Source of the DNA: Ampelocalamus luodianensis
Lineage: Eukaryota > Streptophyta > Magnoliopsida > Poales > Poaceae
Assembly: GCA_036346255.1 (NCBI GenBank)
Contig: CM070635.1
Location: forward strand, 46,217,715-46,281,714
Direction: 5' to 3'
DNA: 64,000 nt
Notes under the pieces: generated by a model
Databases searched by the model: none
What the model was told of the DNA's origin: nothing
Seen by the model: the letters and a program-made list of their open reading frames with translations, nothing else
Program-made: the position numbers and the translations under genes
Shown: positions 61,504-64,000 of the stretch, piece by piece
Position numbering within the stretch: position 1 is the first letter of the stretch
How the letters are laid out: each line of letters begins with the position of its first letter

Positions 61504-63727
61504 CTATGAACGGAACCATCCGAGGTCGAGCAGGCCAGGGTCGTAGCCGGACGGCGGCGGCGGTGGCGCGGCGCCGTCGGGCACCTTGGCGAAGCGGCCC
61601 TTGACGCGCGGCCGCATCTCGGCGTAGGCCTTGCGGGACGCGTACCGGATCTGCTTCTCGTAGCGCCTCCTCTTCCGCTTCTCCTTGTACCGCATCACCT
61701 TCGCCTCCCGCTCCATCGCCGGGTCGCCGCCGCCGCCACTTGGGCCGGCCGCCGCCCCGTTGCCGTTGGCAACCGCCGCCGCCGCCTCTTTTGGGACGGA
61801 GCTCGCCGCGTCAGTGTACGTGCTCCCGCAGAAGGACATCTGAAAAATGTGTATGTAGGTGTCGGAAATAACAAGAGTCAATGTAGCTAGGTGTGGTTGA
61901 CACACCGTTGAATATATTTGACTTGTCAGTATAAGCAGGTAGATGACGCGTTTACACGTATTGCGTATACTACTATGCATACGTACAGTATGTACTACGT
62001 ACGTTATACGTATGAAGACACGAGGTGCACTTCTGCTATATATTGAAGGCCAGCTCTACATGACGGCAATAAGCAGCATTGTCGATGGTAGCAAAAGTCA
62101 GCACAAACTAGTGCCGTTTGATCATAATCGTGTGGCCCAAAACAAAATTGTCGATCAGAATTTGTGTTAATCGGTGTATACATAGGTGTCAATCTGCGGC
62201 GTCTATTACAGAAAAACTATGCCGATGATTAAGTTAATGTTGAACTCTGGAGTGCAGAAATTAGCTGTTGCGATCAATATATAAAACCACATAAAATGAG
62301 GACAAAAAAGGAGCAGTAGTGTCCGTTGCACTGGATGGGACTCATGGTGAATATGTTCATATACAATGAAATCTAAAGATTGTGTTTGGTGAGGGGATCT
62401 TGTTTCAACATTACAATGAGAGTTATCTGTATATGTCTTACATATAAACACTAATTGTTCATCAATCGTAGAAAACTAATCCGGTTGTAGCAATGGTAAA
62501 TGCAAATTGCGATCCTTGAATAAAGACAAATTTTGTGAACACAATTTGTTAGGCAATAGGGGGATGAGAAGTGAGATTAGATTAAAACAGTTTTTTTGGC
62601 TCAAAAGTGATTTTTACTATATGAATATATGGATGCCATCAAACAAATAGGTTCGCGGCAATTTTCTATTCAAAAGGGAACTTGTGAGAAATTAGGCCCT
62701 CTGTGTGTGTGTGTTTCTTCTCATATATCCCCTCTTTTCTTCCACGGTAGATTTCTCACCATTCTCCAACCGACGGAAGAGATGCAGCTATACCTTAGAA
62801 CTGTCAAATCAATCCAAAATACAACCTTTTCAAGGAAAGTAAATTCGGTTGCCACTAGCTTAGTAACATCTTATCGCTGGAAAAAGACAAGACAAAACAA
62901 GACAGCTGTACAGCTTAAGTGATGCATACTGTTATAGGCTTAGCTAGCTCCTAAGTTTGGACCCAAAAAAATTGACAGTCTGAGACGTTTTGACCACTAA
63001 TATACACAGAAACATTATTAAGCTCTAGCTAATAGCTAGCTAGTGCAATCACCTCCACTAATGAACTTCTCCTCCCTCTCACGCATCCACTAATATACGC
63101 AACAAATCGAGAGATATCAACAGGCAACGTGCATTATTTAACTGCAGGTGCATGTATCTAACAAGAACACATCATGCGCGCAGCATATGCAAAAGAAGGT
63201 GAGACATTTATAATTTCAGGGATAATCAAGAGAACCGAACCACTCACGATTGTGGCGCTGGACGCTGCCGGGTTGTTGCCGCCGCAGAGCCCCAGGCCGG
63301 CCTGGAGCACCGCGGCCGTCTCGCCTCGGCTCAGCGGCACGTCGAACGTGAGCCCGTGCCCCGGCTGGTACTGCGCGTACGCGTCGAACGCCTGGCGCTG
63401 CTGCTCGGGCGCCACGCCGTTCCCGGCCGCGGCCGGCCGGTGCAGGTTGTGCTCCCCGCCCGCCGGCGCCGGGTCGTTGAACAGCCACGCCACGCTCTCG
63501 TGGTCGTCGTGGCCGAAGAACTGGAACTCGTGCAGCCCGGCCGCCGCGCCGCCGACGACAGCCGCCGGCTCCTCCGCCTGGAAGATCGCGGGGACGAAGC
63601 CGCGGTTGAGGTCCGCGACCCCGCAGCGCGCGTCGCCGGCGCCGTGGCGCTGCAACAAGCAAACGCAGTCCCCCACCCCGCCGCCGCCGCCGCACACGCG
63701 GCACGCGGCGCCCGACGCCGCCGACAT
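61504..63727 (-). CDS. Ghd7: Ghd7, CCT-domain flowering-time repressor
   Basis: Two exons, 63727-63248 (160 codons) and 61839-61504, give 271 residues, close to the 257 of rice Ghd7. The N-terminus is cysteine-rich (CRVCGGGGGVGDCVC). The blocks LHEFQFFGHDDHESVAWLFN and GLTFDVPLSRGE are Ghd7 signatures. Exon 2 begins MSFCGSTYTDAASSVPKE and holds an intact CCT domain, residues about 204-246 (REAKVMRYKEKRKRRRYEKQ, then IRYASRKAYAEMRPRVKGRF). The protein ends LDLGWFRS. Ghd7 in rice and its sorghum ortholog delay flowering under long days and affect grain number and height; a nuclear DNA-binding or NF-Y-linked role is inferred from the CCT domain. The intron (1408 bp) sits where the rice gene has it. 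The donor is AATC|GTGAGT. No disabling change is seen. A nested retrotransposon stack begins 132 bp past the stop. Confidence 0.96.
61840..63247 (-). other. Ghd7 intron
   Basis: 1408 bp, AT-rich, with no transposon ends or genes recognised. Short open frames inside it are not supported. Confidence 0.85.
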
Positions 63728-63799
63728 CTTACGCCGGACGTTGCCTGTCGACCACTACCACTCCTCCCCCCCTCCTGTGTGGTGCCGGCGCGTGGTCTC

Positions 63800-63868
63800 T
63801 CAACCAGTACTCCCCACCACCACTTCCACTTGTTTGTTTCTGCGTGCTTTGATTTGCTCCAGGTGCAT
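63800..63868 (-). promoter_or_regulatory. Upstream ORF before Ghd7 (22 codons)
   Basis: On the minus strand an ATG at 63868 opens 22 codons (MHLEQIKARRNKQVEVVVGS...) and stops at TGA, 72 bases before the Ghd7 ATG. If the transcript starts further upstream, this would be an upstream ORF that could lower Ghd7 translation. Whether it is in the mRNA is not shown by the sequence. Confidence 0.4.
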
Positions 63869-64000
63869 CGATCTGTGCGGATGTGTGTGGAGGAGAAGAG
63901 ACGTGGGAATGCGAGCTAGGGCAGCGGGGAGGGAATAAGTATGGGTGGTTGGCCAATGGGAGGGGAGCAACAGATATGAGCGATGGGATGATTTCTTACG
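63869..64000 (-). promoter_or_regulatory. Proximal upstream region of Ghd7
   Basis: Contains a CCAAT box in inverted orientation (plus-strand CCAAT at about 63951) and CT-rich leader sequence. No convincing TATA box is present before the window ends. Confidence 0.35.

Noticed and set aside
63174..63938. 254- and 187-codon plus-strand open frames
   Set aside because: They are antisense to the GC-rich first exon of Ghd7 and arise from its composition.
1..64000. CRISPR arrays, bacterial operons, phage or defence systems
   Set aside because: Spliced genes and plant retroelements show nuclear plant DNA; the tandem repeats seen are microsatellites, LTRs or foldback elements without spacer structure.

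Overview
This window is eukaryotic nuclear DNA from a grass. All protein genes are split by introns with GT-AG borders, and most intergenic space is transposon debris. The gene at the right end is an ortholog of Ghd7, a CCT-domain flowering regulator known from grasses. Its N-terminal sequence looks closer to what I remember of panicoid (sorghum/maize type) Ghd7 than to rice, so I infer a panicoid grass; species and chromosome cannot be fixed from sequence alone.

Six genes look intact or are cut only by the window edge. From left to right: (1) a G2484-1/agenet-type gene on the minus strand, running off the left edge (8 coding exons seen, 1-4767); (2) a leucine-zipper plus DUF547 gene, minus (10 exons, 594 aa, 8808-12734); (3) an organellar-type uL18 ribosomal protein gene, plus (2 exons, 187 aa, 22414-23811); (4) a FORKED-like/VAN3-binding protein with DUF828 and PH domains, plus (6 exons, 378 aa, 29774-31656); (5) a PLAC8 cysteine-rich membrane protein, minus (4 exons, 241 aa, 35687-39506); (6) Ghd7, minus (2 exons, 271 aa, 61504-63727). 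I rebuilt the exon chains by matching splice phase from exon to exon, and every chain stays in frame. A broken GPAT-type acyltransferase (around 32958-33547) and a frameshifted copy of the last PLAC8 exon (34606-34920) are pseudogenes.

The spaces between genes are shaped by mobile DNA. A decayed Ty1/copia element lies at 13479-17250. A 937 bp hAT-type element with a perfect 8 bp target duplication sits in the long PLAC8 intron. A 5.3 kb element at 41463-46772 has TG...CA ends and a perfect 5 bp duplication and looks like a giant solo LTR. The most complex structure is a copia element at 49678-61371 with 361/362 bp LTRs and a GCAAG target duplication. It has been entered by an Angela/BARE-like solo LTR, a 4.5 kb solo LTR and a 760 bp inverted-repeat element. 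This 11.7 kb stack ends only 132 bp beyond the Ghd7 stop codon. Foldback repeats, microsatellites and a 547 bp tandem duplication of the uL18 leader complete the picture.

The genes do not form a pathway; they are ordinary neighbours on a plant chromosome. I found no tRNA or rRNA genes, CRISPR arrays or bacterial-type systems. The observations most worth following are the transposon stack against the 3' side of Ghd7, a 22-codon upstream ORF before Ghd7, the duplicated uL18 leader, the hAT insertion in PLAC8 and the two giant solo LTRs.
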